From the NCBI RefSeq assembly GCF_029227915.1, contig NC_079885.1, positions 1,178,001-1,242,000 on the forward strand: DNA of 64,000 bases. Direction: 5' to 3'. The notes below the pieces were generated by a model. That model saw only the letters and a list, made by a program, of their open reading frames with translations, did no database searches and was not told the DNA's origin. The first letter of the stretch is position 1; every line of letters begins with the position of its first letter. This stretch comes from Hydractinia symbiolongicarpus. Its lineage: Eukaryota > Cnidaria > Hydrozoa > Anthoathecata > Hydractiniidae. Both the position numbers and the translations under genes were made by a program. This document shows positions 13,175 through 23,472 of the stretch, in pieces.

Positions 13175-14999
13175 AAACGAAAACCCGCGATTTCCCGTAA
13201 ATCCCGGGCTTGGCCCGTATAGTCGAATGTATACAAAGAAATTACCCTGTGAGTAAACTCATTTCCAGAACGATTTTTTAAATTATTTTTTCACCACTAA
13301 AACGCATAAGACTTGTAGTTTTTAAAAATGTTTTCATTTTTGATGAGACGCTGAATAAAAGAAGTTTAATCGCCGGCAAACGAAAACCCGCGATTTCCCG
13401 TAAATCCCGGACTCGGCCCGTATAGTCAAAAGTATACAAAGAAAGTACCCAGGGAGTAAACTCATTTCCCGAACGATTTTTTAAATTTTTTTTTCACCAC
13501 TAAAACGCATGAGACTTGTAGTTTTCAAAAATGTTTTCATTTTTGATGAGACGCTTAATGAAAGAGGTTTAATCGCCGGAAAACGAAAACCCGCGATTTT
13601 CCGTAAATCCCGGGCTTAACCCGTATAGTCGAATGTATACAAAGAAAGTACCCTGTGAGTAAACTCATTTCCAGAGCGATTTTTTAAATTATTTTTTCAC
13701 CACTAAAACGCATAAGACTTGTAGTTTTTAAAAATGTTTTCATTTTTGATGAGACGCTGAATAAAAGAAGTTTAATCGCCGGCAAGCGAAAACCCGCGAT
13801 TTCCCGTAAATCCCGGGCTTGGCCCGTATAGTCGAATGTATACAAAGAAAGTACCCAGGAAGTCAACTCATTTCCCGAACGATTTTTTATATTATTTTTT
13901 TACCACTAAACGCATGAGACTTGTAGTTTTCAAAAATATTTTCATATTTGATGGGACGCTGAATAAAAGAAGTTTAATCGCCGGCAAACGAAAATCCGCG
14001 ATTTCGCGTAAATCCCGGACTCGGTCCGTATAGTCAAAAGTATACAAAGGAAGTACCCAGGGAGTAAACTCATTTCCCGAACGATTTTTTAAATTTTTTT
14101 TTCATCACTAAAACGCATGAGACTTGTAGTTTTTAAAAATGTTTTCATTTTTGATGAGACGCTTAATGAAAGAGGTTTAATCGCCGGAAAACGAAAACCC
14201 GCGATTTCCCGTAAATGCCGGGCTTGGCCCGTATAGTCGAATGTATACAAAGAAAGTACCCTGTGAGTAAACTCATTTCCAGAACGATTTTTTAAATTAT
14301 TTTTTCACCACTAAAACGCATAAGACTTGTAGTTTCTAAAAATGTTTTCATTTTTGATGAGACGCTGAATAAAAGAAGTTTAATCGCCGGCAAAAGAAAA
14401 CCCGCGATTTCCCGTAAATCCCGGCTTGGCCCGTGTAGTCAAAAGTATACAAAGAAAGTACCCAGGGAGTAAACTCATTTCCCGAACGATTTTTTAAATT
14501 ACTTTTTCACCACTAAAACGCATGAGACTTGTAGTTTTTAAAAATGTTTTCATTTTCGATGAGACGCTGAATAAAAGAAGTTTTATCGCCGGCAAACGAA
14601 AACCTCCGATTTCCCGTAAATCCTGGACTCGGCCCGTATAGTCAAAAGTATACAAAGAAAGTACCCAGGGTGTAAACTCATTTCCCAAACGATTTTTTAA
14701 AATATTATTTCCCCACTAAAACGCATGAGACTTGTAGTTTTCAAGAATGTTTTCATTTTTGATGAGACGCTGAATAAAAGCAGTTTAATCGCCGGAAAAC
14801 GAAAATCTGCGATTTCCCGTAAATCCTGGACTCGGCCCGTATAGTCAAAAGTATACAAAGAAAGTACCCAGGGAGTAAACTCATTTCCCGAACGATTTTT
14901 TAAATTTTTTTTTCACCACTAAAACGCATGAGACTTGTAGTTTTCAAAAATGTTTTCATTTTTGATGAGATGCTTAATGAAAGAGGTTTAATCGCGGGA
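13175..14999 (+). repeat. 9-mer HOR, copy B (1825 bp)
   Basis: Middle unit. It shares with copy C ccaggaagtcaac (about 13856), tttcgcgtaaatc (about 14002), ctcggtccg (about 14021), tacaaaggaag (14042) and agtttctaaaaatg (about 14331), none of which is in copy A. A private change is aagaaattaccctg at about 13237, where copy C has aagaaagtaccctg. Confidence 0.85.
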
Positions 15000-16569
15000 A
15001 AACGAAAACCCGCGATTTCCCGTAAATCCCGGGCTTGGCCCGTATAGTCGAATGTATACAAAGAAAGTACCCTGTGAGTAAACTCATTTCCAGAACGATT
15101 TTTTAAATTATTTTTTCACCACTAAAACGCATAAGACTTGTAGTTTTTAAAAATGTTTTCATTTTTGATGAGACGCTGAATAAAAGAAGTTTAATCGCCG
15201 GCAAACGAAAACCCGCGATTTCCCGTAAATCCCGGACTCGGCCCGTATAGTCAAAAGTATACAAAGAAAGTACCCAGGGAGTAAACTCATTTCCCGAACG
15301 ATTTTTTAAATTTTTTTTTCACCACTAAAACGCATGAGACTTGTAGTTTTCAAAAATGTTTTCATTTTTGATGAGACGCTTAATGAAAGAGGTTTAATCG
15401 CCGGAAAACGAAAACCCGCGATTTTCCGTAAATCCCGGGCTTAACCCGTATAGTCGAATGTATACAAAGAAAGTACCCTGCGAGTAAACTCATTTCCAGA
15501 GCGATTTTTTAAATTATTTTTTCACCACTAAAACGCATAAGACTTGTAGTTTTTAAAAATGTTTTCATTTTTGATGAGACGCTGAATAAAAGAAGTTTAA
15601 TCGCCGGCAAGCGAAAACCCGCGATTTCCCGTAAATCCCGGGCTTGGCCCGTATAGTCGAATGTATACAAAGAAAGTACCCAGGAAGTCAACTCATTTCC
15701 CGAACGATTTTTTATATTATTTTTTTACCACTAAACGCATGAGACTTGTAGTTTTCAAAAATATTTTCATATTTGATGGGACGCTGAATAAAAGAAGTTT
15801 AATCGCCGGCAAACGAAAATCCGCGATTTCGCGTAAATCCCGGACTCGGTCCGTATAGTCAAAAGTATACAAAGGAAGTACCCAGGGAGTAAACTCATTT
15901 CCCGAACGATTTTTTAAATTTTTTTTTCATCACTAAAACGCATGAGACTTGTAGTTTTTAAAAATGTTTTCATTTTTGATGAGACGCTTAATGAAAGAGG
16001 TTTAATCGCCGGAAAACGAAAACCCGCGATTTCCCGTAAATGCCGGGCTTGGCCCGTATAGTCGAATGTATACAAAGAAAGTACCCTGTGAGTAAACTCA
16101 TTTCCAGAACGATTTTTTAAATTATTTTTTCACCACTAAAACGCATAAGACTTGTAGTTTCTAAAAATGTTTTCATTTTTGATGAGACGCTGAATAAAAG
16201 AAGTTTAATCGCCGGCAAAAGAAAACCCGCGATTTCCCGTAAATCCCGGCTTGGCCCGTGTAGTCAAAAGTATACAAAGAAAGTACCCAGGGAGTAAACT
16301 CATTTCCCGAACGATTTTTTAAATTACTTTTTCACCACTAAAACGCATGAGACTTGTAGTTTTTAAAAATGTTTTCATTTTCGATGAGACGCTGAATAAA
16401 AGAAGTTTTATCGCCGGCAAACGAAAACCTCCGATTTCCCGTAAATCCTGGACTCGGCCCGTATAGTCAAAAGTATACAAAGAAAGTACCCAGGGTGTAA
16501 ACTCATTTCCCAAACGATTTTTTAAAATATTATTTCCCCACTAAAACGCATGAGACTTGTAGTTTTCAA
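15000..16569 (+). repeat. 9-mer HOR, copy C (partial, about 1570 bp)
   Basis: Third unit, nearly identical to copy B, with a private ccctgcgag at about 15477. It ends inside a class e unit. After tttccccactaaaacgc the sequence continues as class a (caaaaatattttcatattt), so the last monomer is an e/a chimera at about 16450-16680. The truncation point lies in the conserved gacttgtagttttcaa stretch. Confidence 0.85.
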
Positions 16570-19539
16570 AAATATTTTCATATTTGATGGGACGCTGAAT
16601 AAAAGAAGTTTAATCGCCGGCAAACAAAAATCCGCGATTTCCCGTAAATCCCGGACTCGGCCCGTATAGTCAAAAGTATACAAAGAAAGTACCCAGGGAG
16701 TAAACTCATTTCCCGAACGATTTTTTAAATTATTTTTTTACCACTAAAACGCATAAGACTTGTAGTTTTTAAAAATGTTTTCATTTTTGATGAGACGCTG
16801 AATAAAAGAAGTTTAATCGCCGGCAAACGAAAACCCGCGATTTCCCGTAAATCCCGGGCTTGGCCCGTATAGTCAAAAGTATAAAAAGAAAGTACCCAGG
16901 GAGTAAACTCATTTCCCGAACGATTTTTTATATTATTTTTTTACCACTAAACGCATGAGACTTGTAGTTTTCAAAAATATTTTCATATTTGATGGGACGC
17001 TGAATAAAAGAAGTTTAATCGCCGGCAAACGAAAATCCGCGATTTCCCGTAAATCCCGGACTCGGCCCGTATAGTCAAAAGTATACAAAGAAAGTACCCA
17101 GGGAGTAAACTCATTTCCCGAACGATTTTTTAAATTTTTTTATCACCACTAAAACGCATGAGACTTGTAGTTTTTAAAAATGTTTTCATTTTTGATGAGA
17201 CGCTTAATGAAAGAGGTTTAATCGCCGGAAAACGAAAACCTGCGATTTCCCGTAAATCCCGGGCTTGGCCCGTATAGTCGAATGTATACAAAGAAAGTAC
17301 CCTGTGAGTAAACTCATTTCCAGAACAATTTTTTAAATTATTTTTTCACCACTAAAACGCATGAGACTTGTAGTTTTTAAAAATGTTTTCATTTTTGATG
17401 ATACGCTGAATAAAAGAAGTTTAATCGCCGGCAAAAGAAAACCCGCGATTTCCCGTAAATCCCGGCTTGGCCCGTGTAGTCAAAAGTATACAAAGAAAGT
17501 ACCCAGGGAGTAAACTCATTTCCCGAACGATTTTTTAATCTACTTTTTCACCACTAAAACGCATGAGACTTGTAGTTTTTAAAAATGTTTTCATTTTCGA
17601 TGAGACGCTGAATAAAAGAAGTTTCATCGCCGGCAAACGAAAACCTCCGATTTTCCGTAAATCTTGGACTCGGCCCGTATAGTCAAAAGTATACAAAGAA
17701 AGTACCCAGGGTGTAAACTCATTTCCCAAACAATTTTTTAAATTATTATTTCCCCACTAAAACGCATGAGACTTGTAGTTTTCAAGAATGTTTTCATTTT
17801 TGATGAGACGCTGAATAAAAGCAGTATAATCGCCGGCAAACGAAAACCTGCGATTTCCCGTAAATCCTGGACTCGGCCCGTATAGTCAAAAGTATACAAA
17901 GAAAGTACCCAGGGAGTAAACTCATTTCCCGAACGATTTTTTAAATTTTTTTTTCACCACTAAAACGCATGAGACTTGTAGTTTTCAAAAATGTTTTCAT
18001 TTTTGATGAGACGCTGAATAAAAGAAGTTTAATCGCCGGCAAACGAAAACCCGCGATTTCCCGTAAATCCCGGGCTTGGCCCGTATAGTCAAAAGTATAA
18101 AAAGAAAGTACCCAGGGAGTAAACTCATTTCCCGAACGATTTTTTATATTATTTTTTTACCACTAAACGCATGAGACTTGTGGTTTTCAAAAATATTTTC
18201 ATATTTGATGGGACGCTGAATAAAAGAAGTTTATTCGCCGGCAAACAAAAATCCGCGATTTCCCGTAAATCCCGGACTCGGCCCGTGTAGTCAAAAGTAT
18301 ACAAAGAAAGTACCCAGGGAGTAAACTCATTTCCCGAACGATTTTTTTAAATTTTTTTTTACCACTAAAACGCATGAGACTTGTAGTTTTTAAAAATGTT
18401 TTCATTTTTGATGAGACGCTTAATGAAAGAGGTTTAATCGCCGGAAAACGAAAACCCGCGATTTTCCGTAAATCCCGGGCTTGGCCCGTATAGTCGAATG
18501 TATACAAAGAAAGTACCCTGTGAGTAAACTCATTTCCAGAACCATTTTTTAAATTATTTTTTCACCACTAAAACGCATAAGACTTGTAGTTTTTAAAAAT
18601 GTTTTTATTTTTGATGAGACGCTTAATGAAAGAGGTTTAATCGCCGGAAAACGAAAACCCGCGATTTCCCGTAAATCCCGGGCTTGGCCCGTATAGTCGA
18701 ATGTATACAAAGAAAGTACCCTGTGAGTAAACTCATTTCCAGAACGATTTTTTAAATTATTTTTTCACCACTAAAACGCATAAGACTTGTAGTTTTTAAA
18801 AATGTTTTCATTTTTGATGAGACGCTGAATAAAAGAAGTTTAATCGCCGGCAAACGAAAACCCGCGATTTCCCGTAAATCCCGGGCTTGGCCCGTATAGT
18901 CAAAAGTATAAAAAGAAAGTACCCAGGGAGTAAACTCATTTCCCGAACGATTTTTTATATTATTTTTTTACCACTAAACGCATGAGACTTGTAGTTTTCA
19001 AAAATATTTTCATATTTGATGGGACGCTGAATAAAAGAAGTTTAATCGCCGGCAAACGAAAATCCGAGATTTTCCGTAAATCCCGGACTCGGCCCGTATA
19101 GTCAAAAGTATACAAAGAAAGTACCCAGGGAGTAAACTCATTTCCCGAACGATTTTTTATATTATTTTTTCACCACTAAAACGCATAAGACTTGTAGTTT
19201 TTAAAAATGTTTTCATTTTTGATGAGACGCTGAATAAAAGAAGTTTAATCGCCGGCAAACGAAAACCCGCGATTTCCCGTAAATCCCGGGCTTGGCCTGT
19301 ATAGTCAAAAGTATAAAAAGAAAGTACCCAGGGAGTAAACTCATTTCCCGAACGATTTTTTATATTATTTTTTTACCACTAAACGCATGAGACTTGTAGT
19401 TTTCAAAAATATTTTCATATTTGATGGGACGCTGAATAAAAGAAGTTTAATCGCCGGCAAACGAAAATCCGCGATTTTCCGTAAATCCCGGACTCGGCCC
19501 GTATAGTCAAAAGTATACAAAGAAAGTACCCAGGGAGTA
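16570..19539 (+). repeat. Mosaic block with a twin 28.6 kb downstream
   Basis: From about 16550 to 19290 the monomer order and private variants match 45110-47850 at offset 28558 bp (141 monomers). Shared marks: agcagtataatcgcc (17820 and 46378), gacttgtggttttc (18177 and 46735), agtttattcgccgg (18229 and 46787), ttttttttaccactaaaac (18353 and 46912) and a class c unit with gtttttatttttg (18601 and 47157). Private changes here include gatgatacgctg (17399), ttaatctactttttc (17535), an added T at about 18350 and gaaccattttttaa (18539). The block ends in a-c-a type units with ggcctgtatag at 19295. Confidence 0.75.
18901..19102 (+). repeat. Class a monomer (reference copy, 202 bp)
   Basis: Class a begins caaaagtataaaaag, where most classes have caaaagtatacaaag. 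It carries ttttttatattattt in the T-rich part, taccactaaacgc (one A fewer than the usual actaaaacgc), aatattttcatatttg, gatgggacgct, and a core with aaaatccgcg (here aaaatccgag) followed by ccggactcgg. It differs from class b at about 17 positions by eye count. It usually follows a class c unit and is followed by a unit opening caaaagtatacaaag. It is recognisable in every part of the window. Confidence 0.9.
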
Positions 19540-20349
19540 AACTCATTTCCCAAACGATTTTTTAAATTATTTTTTCACCACTAAAACGCATAAGACTTGT
19601 AGTTTTTAAAAATGTTTTCATTTTTGATGAGACGCTGAATAAAAGAAGTTTAATCGCCGGCAAACGAAAACCCGCGATTTCCCGTAAATCTCGGGCTTGG
19701 CCCGTATAGTCAAAAGTATAAAAAGAAAGTACCCAGGGAGTAAACTCATTTCCCGAACGATTTTTTATATTATATTTTTACCACTAAACGCATGAGACTT
19801 GTAGTTTTCAAAAATATTTTCATATTTGATGGGACGCTAAATAAAAGAAGTTTAATCGCCGGCAAACGAAAACCCTCGATTTCCCGTAAATCTCGGGCTT
19901 GGCCCGTATAGTCAAAAGTATAAAAAGAAAGTACCCAGGGAGTAAACTCATTTCCCGAACGATTTTTTAAATTTTTTTTTCACCACTAAAACGCATGAGA
20001 CTTGTAGTTTTTAAAAATGTTTTCATTTTTGATGAGACGCTTAATAAAAGAAGCTTAATCGCCGGCAAAAGAAAACCTGCGATTTCCCGTAAATCCCGGC
20101 TTGGCCCGTGTAGTCAAAAGTATACAAAGAAAGTACCCAGGGAGTAAACTCATTTCTCGAACGATTTTTTAAAATTTTTTTTCACCACTAAAACGCATGA
20201 TACTTGTAGTTTTTAAAAATGTTTTCATTTTTGATGAGACGCTGAATAAAAGAAGTTTAATCGCCGGCAAGCGAAAACCCGCGATTTCCCGTAAATCCCG
20301 GGCTTGGCCCGTATAGTCGAATGTATACAAAGAAAGTACCCAGGGAGTC
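19540..20349 (+). repeat. 4-mer HOR pair, copy 1 (810 bp)
   Basis: Four monomers repeated immediately at offset 810. It carries ctcgggcttgg, ttatattatatttttacc, cttaataaaagaagctt, catttctcgaacg, aacgcatgatac and ccggcaagcg, like copy 2. A local patch at about 19871-19930 differs: it reads aaccctcgat, tctcgggctt and ataaaaag, whereas copy 2 has aatccgcgat, tcccggactc and atacaaag. Flanks on both sides agree with copy 2. Confidence 0.8.
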
Positions 20350-21159
20350 AACTCATTTCCCAAACGATTTTTTAAATTATTTTTTCACCACTAAAACGCA
20401 TAAGACTTGTAGTTTTTAAAAATGTTTTCATTTTTGATGAGACGCTGAATAAAAGAAGTTTAATCGCCGGCAAACGAAAACCCGCGATTTCCCGTAAATC
20501 TCGGGCTTGGCCCGTATAGTCAAAAGTATAAAAAGAAAGTACCCAGGGAGTAAACTCATTTCCCGAACGATTTTTTATATTATATTTTTACCACTAAACG
20601 CATGAGACTTGTAGTTTTCAAAAATATTTTCATATTTGATGGGACGCTAAATAAAAGAAGTTTAATCGCCGGCAAACGAAAATCCGCGATTTCCCGTAAA
20701 TCCCGGACTCGGCCCGTATAGTCAAAAGTATACAAAGAAAGTACCCAGGGAGTAAACTCATTTCCCGAACGATTTTTTAAATTTTTTTTTCACCACTAAA
20801 ACGCATGAGACTTGTAGTTTTTAAAAATGTTTTCATTTTTGATGAGACGCTTAATAAAAGAAGCTTAATCGCCGGCAAAAGAAAACCTGCGATTTCCCGT
20901 AAATCCCGGCTTGGCCCGTGTAGTCAAAAGTATACAAAGAAAGTACCCAGGGAGTAAACTCATTTCTCGAACGATTTTTTAAAATTTTTTTTCACCACTA
21001 AAACGCATGATACTTGTAGTTTTTAAAAATGTTTTCATTTTTGATGAGACGCTGAATAAAAGAAGTTTAATCGCCGGCAAGCGAAAACCCGCGATTTCCC
21101 GTAAATCCCGGGCTTGGCCCGTATAGTCGAATGTATACAAAGAAAGTACCCAGGGAGTC
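20350..21159 (+). repeat. 4-mer HOR pair, copy 2 (810 bp)
   Basis: Second copy, and also the left edge of the right-hand paralogous block (counterpart of about 5960-6770). Unlike that counterpart it has ccggcaaacg and gagacgctt rather than ccggtaaacg and gagaccctt, so those two changes arose on the left after the blocks separated, or were corrected here. Confidence 0.8.
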
Positions 21160-21852
21160 AACTCATTTCTCGAACGATTTTTTATATTATTTTTTTACCA
21201 CTAAACGCATGAGACTTGTAGTTTTCAAAAATATTTTCATATTTGATGGGACGCTGAATAAAAGAAGTTTAATCGCCGGCAAACGAAAATCCGCGATTTC
21301 CCGTAAATCCCGGACTCGGCCCGTATAGTCAAAAGTATACAAAGAAAGTACCCAGGGAGTAAACTCATTTCCCGAACGATTTTTTAAATTTTTTTTTCAC
21401 CACTAAAACGCATGAGACTTGTAGTTTTTAAAAATGTTTTCATTTTTGATGAGACGCTGAATAAAAGAAGTTTAATCGCCGGCAAACGAAAACCCGCGAT
21501 TTCCCGTAAATCCCGGACTCGGCCCGTATAGTCAAAAGTATACAAAAAAGTACCCAGGGAGTAAACTCATTTCCCGAACGATTTTTTAACTTTTTTTTTC
21601 ACCACTAAAACGCATGAGACTTGTAGTTTTCAAAAATGTTTTCATTTTTGATGAGACGCTTAATGAAAGAGGTTTAATCGCCGGAAAACGAAAACCCGCG
21701 ATTTTCCGTAAATCCCGGGCTTAGCCCGTATAGTCGAATGTATACAAAGAAAGTACCCTGTGAGTAAACTCATTTCCAGAGCGATTTTTTAAATTATTTT
21801 TTCACCACTAAAACGCATAAGACTTGTAGTTTTTAAAAATGTTTTCATTTTT
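21160..21852 (+). repeat. Satellite monomers linking two 4-mer pairs
   Basis: About 3.5 monomers equivalent to 6773-7465 on the left. It shares tatacaaaaaagtacc (21540) and the class c variants ggcttagcccg (21720) and ccagagcg. It has a private ttaactttttttttc at about 21587. It lacks the T deletion found in the left copy at 6832, which accounts for the one-base change in offset. Nothing but satellite is present. Confidence 0.8.
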
Positions 21853-22662
21853 GATGAGACGCTGAATAAAAGAAGTTTAATCGCCGGCAAGCGAAAACCC
21901 GCGATTTCCCGTAAATCCCGGGCTTGGCCCGTATAGTCGAATGTATACAAAGAAAGTACCCAGGGAGTCAACTCATTTCCCGAACGATTTTTTATATTAT
22001 TTTTTTACCACTAAACGCATGAGACTTGTAGTTTTCAAAAATATTTTCATATTTGATGGGACGCTGAATAAAAGAAGTTTAATCGCCGGCAAACGAAAAT
22101 CCGCGATTTCCCGTAAATCCCGGACTCGGCCCGTATAGTCAAAAGTATACAAAGAAAGTACCCAGGGAGTAAACTCATTTCCCGAACGATTTTTTAAATT
22201 TTTTTTTCACCACTAAAACGCATGAGACTTGTAGTTTTTAAAAATGTTTTCATTTTTGATGAGACGCTTAATGAAAGAGGTTTAATCGCCGCAAAACGAA
22301 AACCCGCGATTTCCCGTAAATGCCGAGCTTGGCCCGTATAGTCGAATGTATACAAAGAAAGTACCCTGTGAGTAAACTCATTTCCAGAACGATTTTTTAA
22401 ATTATTTTTTCACCACTAAAACGCATAAGACTTGTAGTTTTTAAAAATGTTTTCTCTTTTGATGAGACGCTGAATAAAAGAAGTTTAATCGCCGGCAAAA
22501 GAAAACCCGCGATTTCCCGTAAATCCCGGCTTGGCCCGTGTAGTCAAAAGTATACAAAGAAAGTACCCAGGGAGTAAACTCATTTCCCGAACGATTTTTT
22601 AAGTTACTTTTTCACCACTAAAACGCATGAGACTTGTAGTTTTTAAAAATGTTTTCATTTTC
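21853..22662 (+). repeat. 4-mer tandem duplication, copy 1 (810 bp)
   Basis: Carries ccggcaagcg, a class a unit, a class b unit with gccgcaaaacg and tgccgagcttgg, a class c unit with tgttttctcttttg, and the start of a class d unit with ttttaagttac. The left paralogue (7465-8274) has these four monomers only once. The copy ends within the class d unit at tttc, just before gatgagacgctg. Confidence 0.85.
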
Positions 22663-22747
22663 GATGAGACGCTGAATAAAAGAAGTTTAATCGCCGGCAA
22701 GCGAAAACCCGCGATTTCCCGTAAATCCCGGGCTTGGCCCGTATAGT
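22545..22747 (+). repeat. d/c chimeric monomer at a duplication junction
   Basis: The left part is class d (ttttaagttacttttt, cattttcgatgagacg). The right part is the class c form with gaagtttaatcgccgg, caagcgaaaacccg and cccgggcttgg. The switch must fall in the roughly 27 bp stretch 22663-22689 that both parents share. This is the novel joint expected from unequal crossing-over between units four monomers apart. Confidence 0.85.
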
Positions 22748-23472
22748 CGAATGTATACAAAGAAAGTACCCAGGGAGTCAACTCATTTCCCGAACGATTT
22801 TTTATATTATTTTTTTACCACTAAACGCATGAGACTTGTAGTTTTCAAAAATATTTTCATATTTGATGGGACGCTGAATAAAAGAAGTTTAATCGCCGGC
22901 AAACGAAAATCCGCGATTTCCCGTAAATCCCGGACTCGGCCCGTATAGTCAAAAGTATACAAAGAAAGTACCCAGGGAGTAAACTCATTTCCCGAACGAT
23001 TTTTTAAATTTTTTTTTCACCACTAAAACGCATGAGACTTGTAGTTTTTAAAAATGTTTTCATTTTTGATGAGACGCTTAATGAAAGAGGTTTAATCGCC
23101 GCAAAACGAAAACCCGCGATTTCCCGTAAATGCCGAGCTTGGCCCGTATAGTCGAATGTATACAAAGAAAGTACCCTGTGAGTAAACTCATTTCCAGAAC
23201 GATTTTTTAAATTATTTTTTCACCACTAAAACGCATAAGACTTGTAGTTTTTAAAAATGTTTTCTCTTTTGATGAGACGCTGAATAAAAGAAGTTTAATC
23301 GCCGGGAAAAGAAAACCCGCGATTTCCCGTAAATCCCGGCTTGGCCCGTGTAGTCAAAAGTATACAAAGAAAGTACCCAGGGAGTAAACTCATTTCCCGA
23401 ACGATTTTTTAAGTTACTTTTTCACCACTAAAACGCATGAGACTTGTAGTTTTTAAAAATGTTTTCATTTTC
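22663..23472 (+). repeat. 4-mer tandem duplication, copy 2 (810 bp)
   Basis: Near-identical second copy, including the rare gccgcaaaacg (23101), tgccgagcttgg (about 23320 bp region start at 23121) and tgttttctcttttg (23259). One difference is gccgggaaaag at about 23302 against gccggcaaaag. The junction with copy 1 lies within a shared stretch at 22663-22689, creating a d/c chimeric monomer at 22545-22747. Confidence 0.85.

Noticed and set aside
18950-18972. Yeast-type replication origin core (WTTTAYRTTTW) in ttttttatattattttttt.
   Set aside because: It is a near match only, of the kind any T-rich stretch gives; there is no other support.
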